Positions 1-8,050 are shown, numbered from the stretch's first letter. The stretch is DNA of 64,000 bases from Rhizobium sp. Root1220 (GCF_001426265.1 NZ_LMDG01000014.1:485-64484); one strand, 5' to 3'. The notes: a model not told the origin generated them from the letters alone. Numbers and translations are program-made.

Positions 1-2
1 TG

Positions 3-224
3 AACGAAATACGAGAGTTCGGCGAATACATCTCACGAAGTGAGCGCGACGAAGAGCTGATACCGTCGATCGGGTGGGTGTTGTCCAGCGTATTTACAAA
101 CGAAAATACGGGGCAGACGACCAAGCGCGGTGGTCATTTTGACTTAGGAGCGCTGAAGCCTGGCAAACTGCGCGGATGGACGATTCTCGAACAAGAAGGT
201 GTCACGCGGCCACCCATTCCATGA
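3..224 (+). CDS. 3' end of an unidentified protein (start outside window)
   Basis: The frame is open from the first bases of the window to a TGA at 222-224, giving 73 residues of a C-terminus. I do not recognise the family. The segment is rich in charged residues near its beginning and contains a GGHFDLG stretch followed by KPGKLRGW, which looks like a conserved compact C-terminal domain rather than random translation. It overlaps the 3' end of the opposite-strand carbamoyltransferase remnant by 23 bases, so the two converge tail to tail. A palindrome-like CTCAC-GAA-GTGAG site lies inside it at 32-44 and resembles the repeats at 5416-5451. No function is proposed. Confidence 0.45.
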   Translation, partial: NEIREFGEYISRSERDEELIPSIGWVLSSVFTNENTGQTTKRGGHFDLGALKPGKLRGWTILEQEGVTRPPIP

Positions 225-726
225 GTGCGTTCTGAGCGTGCAGCAGGAATGCTTTTGCAGGTCGACTCTGGCAAACATTATGTTGCATTGCTTCAACCGA
301 TACCTCCTGACCTCTTGAAACGGGTGGACAGGGCAGAAATATCGCGTTGCTCTTGCACTCGTTCAGCATGGATAAATTGACCTGATAGTCGATCAGCTCG
401 CCGTCATGAGCGTTGGTCGGCCATGAATCTGTGATGATCACGTCTGCATCGAAGACATGGCGGACATCTTGGCTGACTTCGAAATTGGCGTTGATTAGCG
501 TCGGGTCAGTAACGTGCCAGCGCTCAGGGTACACCTGAACAACTTTTATTGGCATTGACTTTGAAGCTTCGACCCAGGAACGAAGAATATTGGCATCAGG
601 GGCAATCCCGACGACTTTAAGGCTGTCCGGTGTGGGCTTGCCCCGGGGTGTCGGAGTACGGGATCCGGATGCGAGCAGACCCGCGACGATGATTGCACTC
701 ACACGCTTGATGCCGACCTCAAACAC
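202..726 (-). pseudogene. ornithine carbamoyltransferase remnant, C-terminal domain only
   Basis: The 174-residue product matches only the ornithine-binding half of the ornithine/aspartate carbamoyltransferase family. It has a ...DVIITDSW stretch (family DvvytDvW), YQVN, a PCPP...RGQEVS block where the family has HCLPAHRGEEVT, and a closing LLHAQNALMEW (family LHAQKALLEWL). The carbamoyl-phosphate domain with its STRT motif, normally about 130 residues, is absent. The catalytic HCLP is changed to PCPP. The first 35 residues have no family similarity and begin with GTG. I infer a truncated, probably inactive gene carried on the element. A repurposed single-domain protein is the alternative, because the frame is open and a GAGGGT sits just upstream. 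Confidence 0.6.
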
Positions 727-793
727 CCTCGACAGATATGCAGCGCCGCTTCGTCGATCGCAATCCCTTAACCTTCGCGATATCGCGTATTTG

Positions 794-821
794 ACTGGGT
801 GTCAGAATAGTGTCACCCAGT
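794..821. promoter_or_regulatory. inverted repeat, probable operator of the AbiEi-like gene
   Basis: ACTGGGTG at 794-801 is repeated in perfect inversion as CACCCAGT at 814-821, with a 12-base spacer. It lies 27 bases before the start at 848 and just after a TTGACT that could be a -35 box. AbiEi antitoxins are known to repress their own promoters through inverted repeats, so I read this as an autoregulatory site. That role is inferred. Confidence 0.55.
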
Positions 822-847
822 TGACGTCACAATTGGTGGAGACGACC

Positions 848-1516
848 ATGGCTAGGCGAGTATGGACGACCGAGGACTTCCGGAGGTGGCTTTCGGCCTC
901 TGGATTGTCGTCTCCGCAGCTTGCCGTGGTGCTCGAGGTCTCAGAGCGGACGGCCAAGCGGCTGCGCGCCGGTGAAGTCGGGGTCAAGGATCCGATGACC
1001 GCTCGTGCTCAGGAGTGGCTCGGCAGATCCCGGACGACGACAGGGCGCGATGCCGAGCTGATTGATTCGTATGCGGCGCAAGCGGATTGGGCTGATCTGT
1101 GCGCCGCATACCCCAACGCTCACCTCGCTGGCATGCAGTCCGCTATCGCCCGAGGATGGACGAGCGCGAACTCCCACGGCTTCCGCCAACTCGCGCAGCC
1201 CGAGCGCATGCCGCAGCCACCGAAGTGGGGCGACTACGACCTCGAGTGGATCGTCGGTGTCGACCTGCCGTGGGGTGTCGAAGTCCGGGAGGATGTAGAC
1301 GGGCGCGCATATCGCGTGGCATCTGCAGAGCGCACGCTGCTAGACCTTGCCGCCAACGAAGCGTTGTTCGGCGAGGACGATGTGGGCGAGTGCTACCACG
1401 GCGCATTTTCCCTGTCGGAATCGACTCCGTCGCGCGCAACGCTATTGAAGCAGGCTAAATCACGAGGTCTCGATGATCTCGTCGGACATTACCTCCGGAA
1501 CCACGCGAAGGTCTGA
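848..1516 (+). CDS. AbiEi-like antitoxin / HTH regulator, no visible toxin partner
   Basis: The protein has 222 residues. The ATG at 848 is chosen because GGTGGAG lies just before it, although the frame stays open further upstream. Residues about 6-45 form a helix-turn-helix (SSPQLAVVLEVSERTAKRL). The C-terminal third carries the pattern typical of AbiEi antitoxins: YRVASAERTLLDL followed by a helical segment ending in GHYLRNH. AbiEi proteins pair with an AbiEii nucleotidyltransferase toxin in type IV toxin-antitoxin systems. Here the next bases hold no such gene and the following gene is a methyltransferase on the other strand, so it may act as a solitary regulator. The family call is by pattern only. 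Confidence 0.55.
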   Translation: MARRVWTTEDFRRWLSASGLSSPQLAVVLEVSERTAKRLRAGEVGVKDPMTARAQEWLGRSRTTTGRDAELIDSYAAQADWADLCAAYPNAHLAGMQSAIARGWTSANSHGFRQLAQPERMPQPPKWGDYDLEWIVGVDLPWGVEVREDVDGRAYRVASAERTLLDLAANEALFGEDDVGECYHGAFSLSESTPSRATLLKQAKSRGLDDLVGHYLRNHAKV

Positions 1517-1691
1517 TTCTGGCCGGCCTATTTGCGCCAGGCATCGCCGGCGGACATATGGGGCAGGGGAGATGGCGATGTCGGACACGCATACAATCGG
1601 AAACGCAACGCCGAGAGGCTGAAAGCGCGCTTCAAGGCCAAGGCCAAGGCAGCGGCAAGCGTCGCGGCAATCGCAAACATCGGCCTAAGGA

Positions 1692-3155
1692 TTAGTCGAT
1701 GTAATCTCGGTCTGGTGCGAAACCAAGTTTCGCAAGGTCCTCGAGTTCATCCTGCTCAGTTCGCTTGGATCTGTTGAGGTTTGGCTTCTTGCGATTTTGG
1801 ATCGCTGCCGTATCCGGAGCCAATACATCCTTGGCTTTTAGTCGCGGGTGTTCTGGGACGAGATCGTGTTCGGCAACCCATTTCGGTTCCCATGGTGTGG
1901 CGCGGTTTCCGAACGGTCGCTTCCAAGGTTTTGGCGGGCGGTCATATGCAGACTTCTTCTGATGCTTCCGGAGAAAATCGTCGTATAGTCGACATGCAGC
2001 GCGGAGATCGCTCGACTGTTTTATATCCAGTGACTTCTTTTTAATGATTACGTCGAGGGCATCGATCTCGGCGTCTATCGATGCAAAAGTTCTTCCTCCA
2101 AGCAGCTTTCGCGCGCGGTTTATGCGCGATAGGATGTTTGCTACGGCAGCAGAGGTGAGCGGCTTGCCTCTTTTAGTTTTTCGCTTGTAAAGCCACGAGT
2201 GGAAGCGGGGATCCATCGCGGGGATTTCCTTCGCGGAGTGTCGGGCCTTGATTATTTTGCCGAGGTAGTATGCGAACGGCGGCGGAACAGCGTTGGCGAT
2301 CATTACGTCGATATCTTTTTCGGTCGCATCGACATCGGATGACCACCAGTTGAAATCCAGGGGAAACCCTTGAATCCGGGACATCTGCCGTTGCGTAATT
2401 GTATGTGCATCCACCGCATGGATGTGGTCGAGTGGGTTCCGCGTCTCGCGATGCTTTTTCGCCGGCTTCTCGCGAAAATTCCGGTAGACGGCGGGGGCTG
2501 GCTCATTGAGCCGGCGCACGCCGCGCCCATCACCGAAAGGTCGGGTGAAGTATCCGCCGATCCGGATTAGCTCAGCGTCGTCGGGATCCTTCGGGTCGAG
2601 AATATCCGATATCGGTCGCTTCGTCTTCTTAGCGGCAGCCTTGATTGCACTTTCAAGAAATCCGTCGCGTTCGTGCATTCGGCCGACGCAGATGAAGCGC
2701 TTGCGCGACTGAGGCACGCCATAGAGCGACGTATCCAGCACCATCTCAGTCAGACCATATCCGTATTTTTTGAAGAGCTTGCGAGCATTCTGGTACTGTG
2801 TCGACCACGCTGCGCGTCGGACGTTTTCGTAAAGGAACCATTCTGGTCTGCACGCCCCGATAAGAAGCGCGAACGACACAGTTAATTCAGCGCGCGCCCC
2901 GGGACTCTGTTGCCCGGCTACTGAGAAGTCCTGGCAAGGTGGGCCTCCGCATACCATGTCGTAGCTGCGCAGCGCGATTTCGGGTGCGATCTTCGAGATG
3001 TCGCCTGCGTCGGCGCGCCAACCGGGAATGCCATTCTCGGTGCGGACGCGATGGACCTTCTCGTCGATGTCATGACCGAAGACGACTTGTATACCGGCTG
3101 CTTCCAGGCCAATCCCTAAGCCGCCCACGCCCGCATAGACTTCGATCGCTTTCAT
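1692..3155 (-). CDS. DNA (cytosine-5-)-methyltransferase with C-terminal extension
   Basis: The 487-residue enzyme shows the ordered motifs of C5 DNA methyltransferases: the SAM-binding motif I near residues 5-15 (EVYAGVGGLGIGL), GGPPCQDFS with catalytic Cys74, ENV at 110-112, QSRKRF at 149-154, TQRQMSRIQGFP at 254-265 and IANAVPPPF near 287-294. It would methylate cytosine at C5 using SAM. Residues after about 305 form a basic extension not needed for catalysis. I start at the ATG at 3155, with GGAGAG upstream, although the frame opens 12 codons earlier. No cognate endonuclease is recognisable beside it, so it looks like an orphan methyltransferase of the element. Confidence 0.93.
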   Translation of the reverse strand: MKAIEVYAGVGGLGIGLEAAGIQVVFGHDIDEKVHRVRTENGIPGWRADAGDISKIAPEIALRSYDMVCGGPPCQDFSVAGQQSPGARAELTVSFALLIGACRPEWFLYENVRRAAWSTQYQNARKLFKKYGYGLTEMVLDTSLYGVPQSRKRFICVGRMHERDGFLESAIKAAAKKTKRPISDILDPKDPDDAELIRIGGYFTRPFGDGRGVRRLNEPAPAVYRNFREKPAKKHRETRNPLDHIHAVDAHTITQRQMSRIQGFPLDFNWWSSDVDATEKDIDVMIANAVPPPFAYYLGKIIKARHSAKEIPAMDPRFHSWLYKRKTKRGKPLTSAAVANILSRINRARKLLGGRTFASIDAEIDALDVIIKKKSLDIKQSSDLRAACRLYDDFLRKHQKKSAYDRPPKPWKRPFGNRATPWEPKWVAEHDLVPEHPRLKAKDVLAPDTAAIQNRKKPNLNRSKRTEQDELEDLAKLGFAPDRDYID

Positions 3156-3266
3156 GCAGTACCACTCTCCACGAATTATTCCGCCGACCAATAGTGTGGG
3201 ACCGTTTAGAGCCTGTAAACGCCGTCAGCGATCCAGCCGCTGAGCACGCGCGATTTCGGACGCGCT

Positions 3267-3641
3267 TCAAGGGCGGCGGGCCGATTCTTGATCATCCGTT
3301 CCCGCAGCGAGGAAGTTCTCGAAACTGAGTTGAGGATCTTCTACCGCAAACTCGTCGCGTGCCATGTCGACATAGTCCTGGATGCCCAAGTCATATCCGA
3401 GGTCGTACAGCGAGTTGATCGCGCCGATACGGCTCCCCCGGAAGTACTCCTTGCCATCGAACTCGCGGAGGACATAGTCGTCGCTCTCGATTGTGACCGT
3501 TTTACAGCAGAGTTCAGCCAGATTCTTGATCGGAGACCGCTGTGCTAGATCGATTGCGACTTGCGGCTCGCTTGCCGCTTCAACGGGCTCTCCGGGACGT
3601 CGACGATGAGAGCGGAGAACGATTCTTTTGGGTAGCAGCAT
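3267..3641 (-). CDS. hypothetical protein, 124 aa, upstream of the methyltransferase
   Basis: The start at 3641 has AAAGG 8 bases upstream; the frame opens earlier without a ribosome site. The N-terminus is basic and arginine-rich (MLLPKRIVLRSHRRR). The C-terminal two thirds are acidic and probably helical, with two YDLG repeats and a closing stretch rich in Asp and Glu. I do not recognise the family. It lies 111 bases upstream of the methyltransferase on the same strand, so it could be an accessory or control protein, or a small restriction partner with no familiar nuclease motif. There is no PD-(D/E)xK or HNH signature that I can see. Confidence 0.6.
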   Translation of the reverse strand: MLLPKRIVLRSHRRRPGEPVEAASEPQVAIDLAQRSPIKNLAELCCKTVTIESDDYVLREFDGKEYFRGSRIGAINSLYDLGYDLGIQDYVDMARDEFAVEDPQLSFENFLAAGTDDQESARRP

Positions 3642-4179
3642 CTGGGACCTTTCGTATGGATGCTTAAAAATGGTCCTCGTAATGGCCAGATCGTGCAAGT
3701 GGTTCGTTGCAACTCGATGCAATTTTTTGGGCCCGACCCCAGGTGAACACCTTGATCGGAGATGTTCACAACGGGAGCCAAAATGCCGATACAACAGAAT
3801 CAAATGGTTACAGAGGTTTGGCAGAGGATCATTTGCGCTCGCCGCAGTCGCGTCGTCTCGCGAGAGTACAGTTTTTAGACGTCCTCGTATTGGACAAGCG
3901 CGCGAGCATCTTCAGGCGTTACCTCGCCGAAATAGCTGACCTCTCAGTGGCGGCTGGATTTCACCGACGGCGATAGCGCTTTCAATTTTGGTAACATAAC
4001 TTCCGAAGAAGTCTCTTCTCCAATATTTACAGTGGCGGGCCATACGTGGAGATCGGCCCGGCATATTCGAGCCCCTTGGAAGAGCAGGAGTGTAAGAGCA
4101 GTCTCGGGCACGAGGACGACCAGCCATCGCCTGCATTTTCGGGTTGCTACGCGTGTTTCAGCCGCGAATTATGCGCCGG
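3642..4179. other. 538-base stretch without a convincing gene
   Basis: No frame here combines a ribosome site with protein-like composition. A 31-codon frame starts at 3783 on the plus strand, and a minus-strand fragment around 3850-3960 reads like a short helical peptide, but stops interrupt it. The part nearest 3642 probably carries the promoter of the 124-residue gene. I see no repeat or RNA gene. Confidence 0.4.
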
Positions 4180-4620
4180 TCAATCGCTCGGCATGACCGC
4201 AAGAGCTCGGCATCGTTCCGTTAGCGCGACGATCGCTTGATGCACCTCGAAGGGGAGGCGTGGACATCGGAATGCTCTCGGCGGAGGACCGTTCGCGATC
4301 AATATCCCAAGTCGATCGGCTTCCGCCATCGCCCTGAGCTCTTCGAGACCTACAAAAAGCTTCGGGACCAGGCTATTGCACAGCAAGATGCTGCCATGAA
4401 AGACCTTGATGCCACCTGCGCCGATTGGTGTTCCGGAGCGCTGTTCCCCCAGGACCTCATCGATCATGAAGAGCACGTTGGAATGATCCAGCATCTCGAT
4501 GTGACGGAGGATAGAAAACCCCCGCAGGGCCGATCGCCACTGAGTGGTTGGGCCGATTGAAACGTAGCATTCTTCCTCGGCCGGACCTGCGGAGCTTGGC
4601 GTTTCCTGTAGTTCAATCAT
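4180..4620 (-). CDS. hypothetical protein, 146 aa
   Basis: A strong GGGAGGA lies just before the ATG at 4620, which fixes the start 16 codons inside the open frame. The product begins with a polar, flexible segment (about residues 1-15) and then has a compact mixed alpha/beta composition, with a hydrophobic stretch around SNVLFMIDEVLG and another around LFVGLEELRAMAEADRLGIL. No catalytic signature or membrane helix is visible and I do not recognise the family. It stands alone, with gaps on both sides, inside the integrative element. Confidence 0.6.
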   Translation of the reverse strand: MIELQETPSSAGPAEEECYVSIGPTTQWRSALRGFSILRHIEMLDHSNVLFMIDEVLGEQRSGTPIGAGGIKVFHGSILLCNSLVPKLFVGLEELRAMAEADRLGILIANGPPPRAFRCPRLPFEVHQAIVALTERCRALAVMPSD

Positions 4621-4766
4621 GACTGTCCTCCCATCCAGTATTCTCTGAGGCAACGTCGTTGGCCGCAATCGCCGGCGAGAACGCTGAATCGGATTTCCGC
4701 AATTTGTTTTGACTTAAAGCAAGTCGTCCTGACTTGCCCGTGATGCCTGTTGACGATATCGGGCGG

Positions 4767-5006
4767 CTAATTTGAGTACCTCAGCGCACGAGCATTCGTT
4801 TTGAAGTTTTGAAGGACAGCCCGGGCGCTGAGCTGTGCCAGTACATGGCCCTTCGCGGAATCCGCCCGCGAAAAGCCGACCCCGTTCTGTGATCGGGCGT
4901 GGTCCGCGTCGTTGGCGGCAACTGTAGCCAGCACCGCCAACGCTTCCTTGGCCTTAGGCCCTCTAGGATCTGGTGCTGGTCGTGGTGGAGGGAGAAATCG
5001 TCTCAA
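4767..5006 (-). CDS. hypothetical small protein, 79 aa, coupled to the gene before it
   Basis: The frame begins with TTG at 5004-5006, and this codon overlaps the TGA of the preceding gene (TTGA), a common form of translational coupling. The N-terminus is proline-rich and basic, and the middle is alanine-rich and helical. Codon composition is GC-rich at third positions like its neighbours. I do not recognise it. Its reality rests mainly on the coupling; an in-frame ATG alternative is lacking. Confidence 0.45.
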   Translation of the reverse strand: MRRFLPPPRPAPDPRGPKAKEALAVLATVAANDADHARSQNGVGFSRADSAKGHVLAQLSARAVLQNFKTNARALRYSN

Positions 5007-5401
5007 TGTTCGTCTCCGTCCTCACTACGTGAATTTGCAGAAATCCGTTTCTCAACATTCAAGTAACGGGGGGAGAAGCGCCCCTTGGCCAACTCCTTGG
5101 TGCTCTTATCGAGCGACCGCAGATCGCCACGATATAGAAGCCTAGCCATGAGCTTCCGGACGGCCTCGTTCGGCGCATATCCGTCTTTGAGTAGCAGGGC
5201 TTTCGAGTCGGCGACAACTGCCTCCAAGACAGGATTCGACTGCCCGGCTTCGCGAAGACGAGAGAGCGCAAGAGCGAACGCGGCAGCGATAGCCCGGTCA
5301 ACTGGGGGTGCCTCGGGCTTGCGCGCCTCCCGCAGCCGATTGCGATACCGCTCCTGCTCGGCTCTGTGCGCTTCCTTTTCGGGGTTCCGGGGCCTCGGCA
5401 T
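5003..5401 (-). CDS. hypothetical basic protein, 132 aa, divergent from the polymerase-like gene
   Basis: AAAGGAGGAG directly precedes the ATG at 5401. The first 35 residues are highly charged and would form a long basic helix (PEKEAHRAEQERYRNRLREA). The middle is alanine- and leucine-rich, and the end is acidic and serine-rich. The charge pattern suits a nucleic-acid-binding or regulatory protein, but I recognise no defined fold. It is transcribed away from the polymerase-like gene at 5672. The intervening region holds two CTCAC-N3-GTGAG sites and an 11-base inverted repeat, so it is a candidate regulator of that divergent promoter. That role is an inference. Confidence 0.65.
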   Translation of the reverse strand: MPRPRNPEKEAHRAEQERYRNRLREARKPEAPPVDRAIAAAFALALSRLREAGQSNPVLEAVVADSKALLLKDGYAPNEAVRKLMARLLYRGDLRSLDKSTKELAKGRFSPRYLNVEKRISANSRSEDGDEH

Positions 5402-5415
5402 CGTCTCCTCCTTTG

Positions 5416-5451
5416 CTCACTACGTGAGCGTTCCCGTCCTCACTACGTGAG
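5416..5451. repeat. two CTCACTACGTGAG palindromic sites (related copies elsewhere)
   Basis: CTCACTACGTGAG occurs at 5416-5428 and again at 5439-5451, 23 bases apart. A third copy with one change lies at 5021-5033, and a relative with GAA in the centre at 32-44. Each has CTCAC/GTGAG arms around three bases. The pair sits immediately upstream of the gene at 5401. This fits a repressor operator or iteron-like sites. The contexts around 5021 and 5439 also match (CCGTCCTCACTACGTGA), so a short duplication is likely. Confidence 0.6.
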
Positions 5452-5509
5452 TGAACAGGCACAGGATTGCCGCCGGCGGCGCATCTCACAAAGCCTTGAA
5501 AAATAAAAG

Positions 5510-5550
5510 TTTGTTGACGCCACCATCAGAGCAATCCTCGCGTCAACAAA
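5510..5550. repeat. 11-base perfect inverted repeat before the polymerase-like gene
   Basis: TTTGTTGACGC at 5510-5520 and GCGTCAACAAA at 5540-5550 are perfect inversions around a 19-base spacer. The right arm continues as TTTGCT. The core GTCAACAAA/TTTGTTGAC recurs as an inverted repeat at 14815-14866 next to the att site. It probably binds an element-encoded factor, either a regulator or a replication or recombination protein. Confidence 0.7.
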
Positions 5551-5671
5551 TTTGCTCGTCCCGGCCGCCGGCTGCTGCTTGCACCGCGCGCCGCCGTCTC
5601 AAACCATCGACTGGAGGGTCCGCAAAGAGATCCCAATCGATGACTTTCATGACGACCAAGGGACAGCCAAT

Positions 5672-7420
5672 ATGCACAACACAAGCAACACAGAATTTTC
5701 TCGAGACCGCGCACTCCAATGGCACATACATGCCGACCACGACCGTATGGTTGAGGCGGGAGTTCCGCTTCCTGACGGTCGAACCAAGCGCGACCGTCAG
5801 GCCCTCGCATCGATTGCCTCCGGCATTATCTCCAGCGCACGCACGAAGCCAGGGCAGTGGATGTCCTACAGTCGCTCGGAGTCCTGGTATCCGGGTCAAG
5901 AGATGTATTATGGCGATGCCTTTGGTTACAGCACCGTCGTCGGCGCGATGGAGAGGCTTACAGACTCCCCCCTCATTGAGGGCCACATCAAGGCCCGACC
6001 TGGCGACCACCTGCGCAAGACACCAACGGGCGTCACGCTCCAGTCGCGCATCCTGCCTGCGGTCGCCGCGGCAAAGATCGTCTTGCCGAAGATGGACAAG
6101 GAACTCGCGCAGTCGATCCGCCTCCGCCGCCGCGAGGACAAGAGGTTGATTCCGTATAAAGAGACGGAAGCCATCTACCGGATGCGCAGCATGCTCACGA
6201 GGCTCAACGCTCACTATGCCGCGGCCGACATCGAGTTCCATGGTGGCCGCCACGATGGTGACGCCGCGTTCTTCATGTCGAAGAAAGGGCACGAGTACGG
6301 CGTAGACCTGTCGAGCCGCGCATGCCACCGCGTGTTCAACGATGTCTGGACGCTGGGAGGCCGCTATTACGGAGCCGCCTGGCAAGCGATGGACAAGGAC
6401 GCTCGCAAGCAGATCGTCATTGGTGGCGAGGAAGTTTTCGAAGCCGACTTCGCGACGCTGCACCCGAGGTTGCTCTACCACGCGGCCGGGATTCGCCTTG
6501 AGGGCGATGCATATGACATCCCCGGCTATAGAGACCAGCGTGATGCGTGCAAGCGTGGCGTGAATATTTTGATCAACGCGACGGCCTACCCAGAAGCCGT
6601 ACATGCACTGTCGGAACACGTTGGCGGCGGATACCACGAAGCTGTCGACATGATCGAGGCGATCCGGGAGAAGCACGCACCCATCGCACGCTTTTTTCAC
6701 TCCGACGCTGGCATCCGTCTCCAGCGTGTCGACAGCTCCATCTGCACGGATATCGTCAACGAACTGACACTCAGGCAGGGAGTCACGTGCCTGTCCGTTC
6801 ACGATTCCTTTATTGTCCCGAGCAGCCACAAGACTACGGTCATTGACGCAATGGAGCGTCATTTCAACAAACATGTCGATGGAGTGTCTCGCGTCCTAAA
6901 TTCATCTGTGAAAACAAAGGAGTGTCGTCCAAGTCCGCTACATAAGGGATTTATCCTCCCCTCTGCCCGTCCTGCCTCTTGCCGTGCCGCTTCCTCAGAT
7001 TCAGAATCAAACCGGAATCGTAGGAAGATTCAGAGTCGGACTCTTAAGACCGTACGCGTGGAGGAGACGTACTCTGTTGTTACGAACAGGTTTAGCAGGA
7101 TCAAAACGAGGGCGAAGGCGGCTGCCACAATCAAGGCACAGTCCCTCTCTGCCGCATCCTCGGTTGTGGTCGAGCATGGGAAACGCCGAAGGAAGCCCGT
7201 GGAATGCATCCAAACCACTCATGTGTGTGTCGATGCGGCGAACGTTCCTGAACGACCTGTAGAGCCCGTTTCCGACGATTGCAGACACGGCGCGAAAATG
7301 ACGGAGAAACCGAGCGCGATCTGGCAGCCGAGAAAAAGGACAGTTCCTGAACTGATCCGGGAAGCGGAACGGAAACGGGACGCAAGGCGGAACGGGAAGC
7401 TGAAGTCAGGACAGGAGTGA
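5672..7420 (+). CDS. family-A polymerase-like protein of the integrative element
   Basis: The start at 5672 follows CAAGGGA; the 582-residue product is intact. Three spaced motifs resemble the polymerase palm/fingers of family-A DNA polymerases and single-subunit RNA polymerases. Motif A is DFATLHPR at 259-266 (family DYSQIELR), motif B is R-DACK-RGVN-ILINA at 290-303 (family R-x3-K-x3-N), and motif C is SVHDSF at 375-380 (family VHDE or HDSF). D259 and D378 would be the two metal ligands. A GGRYYG segment at 229-234 precedes motif A. There is no 3'-5' exonuclease domain. Residues after about 415 form a basic, low-complexity tail. It heads the operon-like block. Template-dependent polymerase activity is inferred from motifs only. 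Confidence 0.6.
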   Translation: MHNTSNTEFSRDRALQWHIHADHDRMVEAGVPLPDGRTKRDRQALASIASGIISSARTKPGQWMSYSRSESWYPGQEMYYGDAFGYSTVVGAMERLTDSPLIEGHIKARPGDHLRKTPTGVTLQSRILPAVAAAKIVLPKMDKELAQSIRLRRREDKRLIPYKETEAIYRMRSMLTRLNAHYAAADIEFHGGRHDGDAAFFMSKKGHEYGVDLSSRACHRVFNDVWTLGGRYYGAAWQAMDKDARKQIVIGGEEVFEADFATLHPRLLYHAAGIRLEGDAYDIPGYRDQRDACKRGVNILINATAYPEAVHALSEHVGGGYHEAVDMIEAIREKHAPIARFFHSDAGIRLQRVDSSICTDIVNELTLRQGVTCLSVHDSFIVPSSHKTTVIDAMERHFNKHVDGVSRVLNSSVKTKECRPSPLHKGFILPSARPASCRAASSDSESNRNRRKIQSRTLKTVRVEETYSVVTNRFSRIKTRAKAAATIKAQSLSAASSVVVEHGKRRRKPVECIQTTHVCVDAANVPERPVEPVSDDCRHGAKMTEKPSAIWQPRKRTVPELIREAERKRDARRNGKLKSGQE

Positions 7421-7424
7421 GATT

Positions 7425-7991
7425 ATGACGGAGTACATGCGATACAGAGACTTCATCGTGGATCTTGAGACCACTGCTGCGGAGGACGACACGATGCGCG
7501 TCCTCGAGAACCGCTATCTCGCCGAGACGTGCGACACGTGGCTGTCCCTTGTGCCAGGTCGTGACGGTGGAGTGGCGCTCATCCGTTCGAGGAAGAACGG
7601 CAAACCTCCGGCCGATGCGGGTGCCACGGTGAAGATCGATCCGACGGTCATGCTCACCGCGCTTGCGGCCGCACTCTCGACGGACCAGATGATGAGGCTT
7701 GCACGTTCGATCCTCGCACCGCGACAGATTGATCCCTCCGATGCCGTCACATTCGCCACCGGACTGCAGGACTTGCCAACGAATCCTTTCGGCGACGACG
7801 AGGACGCAGCCGTCTGCCCTCCACCCGCGACAAAGCCGCCGTCTCTGGATACGGCTCTCTGGAAACAGATCCCGCACGCCCTGCGCCGCGACTACATCAA
7901 GCGCATGGCGATGGGCATCCGCCGCGGCATTCATCCGGACGACACAGTGTCGGAGCTACTCGCCAGCGAAACCTCGCGGACCTATCCCTGA
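7425..7991 (+). CDS. hypothetical protein, 188 aa, in operon with the polymerase-like gene
   Basis: It starts 4 bases after the polymerase-like gene, with AGGAG upstream of the ATG, so co-transcription is likely. The N-terminal 70 residues are mixed, with a WLSLVPG stretch. A central alanine-rich helix (about residues 68-90) follows, and the C-terminal half is proline-rich and then basic (LRRDYIKRMAMGIRRGI). I see no catalytic motif and do not recognise the family. Its position suggests an accessory role to the polymerase-like protein. Confidence 0.65.
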   Translation: MTEYMRYRDFIVDLETTAAEDDTMRVLENRYLAETCDTWLSLVPGRDGGVALIRSRKNGKPPADAGATVKIDPTVMLTALAAALSTDQMMRLARSILAPRQIDPSDAVTFATGLQDLPTNPFGDDEDAAVCPPPATKPPSLDTALWKQIPHALRRDYIKRMAMGIRRGIHPDDTVSELLASETSRTYP

Positions 7992-8010
7992 TACGATCGC
8001 GCAATCTTAA

Positions 8011-8040
8011 CCCTGCCGGCGCCTTTTCGATCCGGCGGGG
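8011..8040 (+). terminator. GC-rich hairpin after the polymerase-like pair
   Basis: CCCTGCCGG at 8011-8019 pairs with CCGGCGGGG at 8032-8040 with one G-U pair, leaving a 12-base loop. It lies 20 bases after the stop at 7991. No T-run follows, so it is a weak terminator, a pause site or an mRNA-stabilising end. Confidence 0.4.
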
Positions 8041-8050
8041 CTCACAACTC

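Noticed and set aside
1572..1616. Short plus-strand frame after the AbiEi-like gene with AGGGGAG upstream
   Set aside because: Only about 15 codons before a stop and no resemblance to a toxin; recorded only as a possible remnant.
5543..6874. 443-codon open frame on the minus strand
   Set aside because: It lies entirely antisense to the polymerase-like gene, has no ribosome site and low protein-like composition; it is a GC-driven shadow.
5672..7420. Family B polymerase or reverse transcriptase reading of the same protein
   Set aside because: DFATLHPR faintly resembles the family B DxxSLYPS, but motif C is VHDSF rather than YGDTDS or YxDD, which favours family A.
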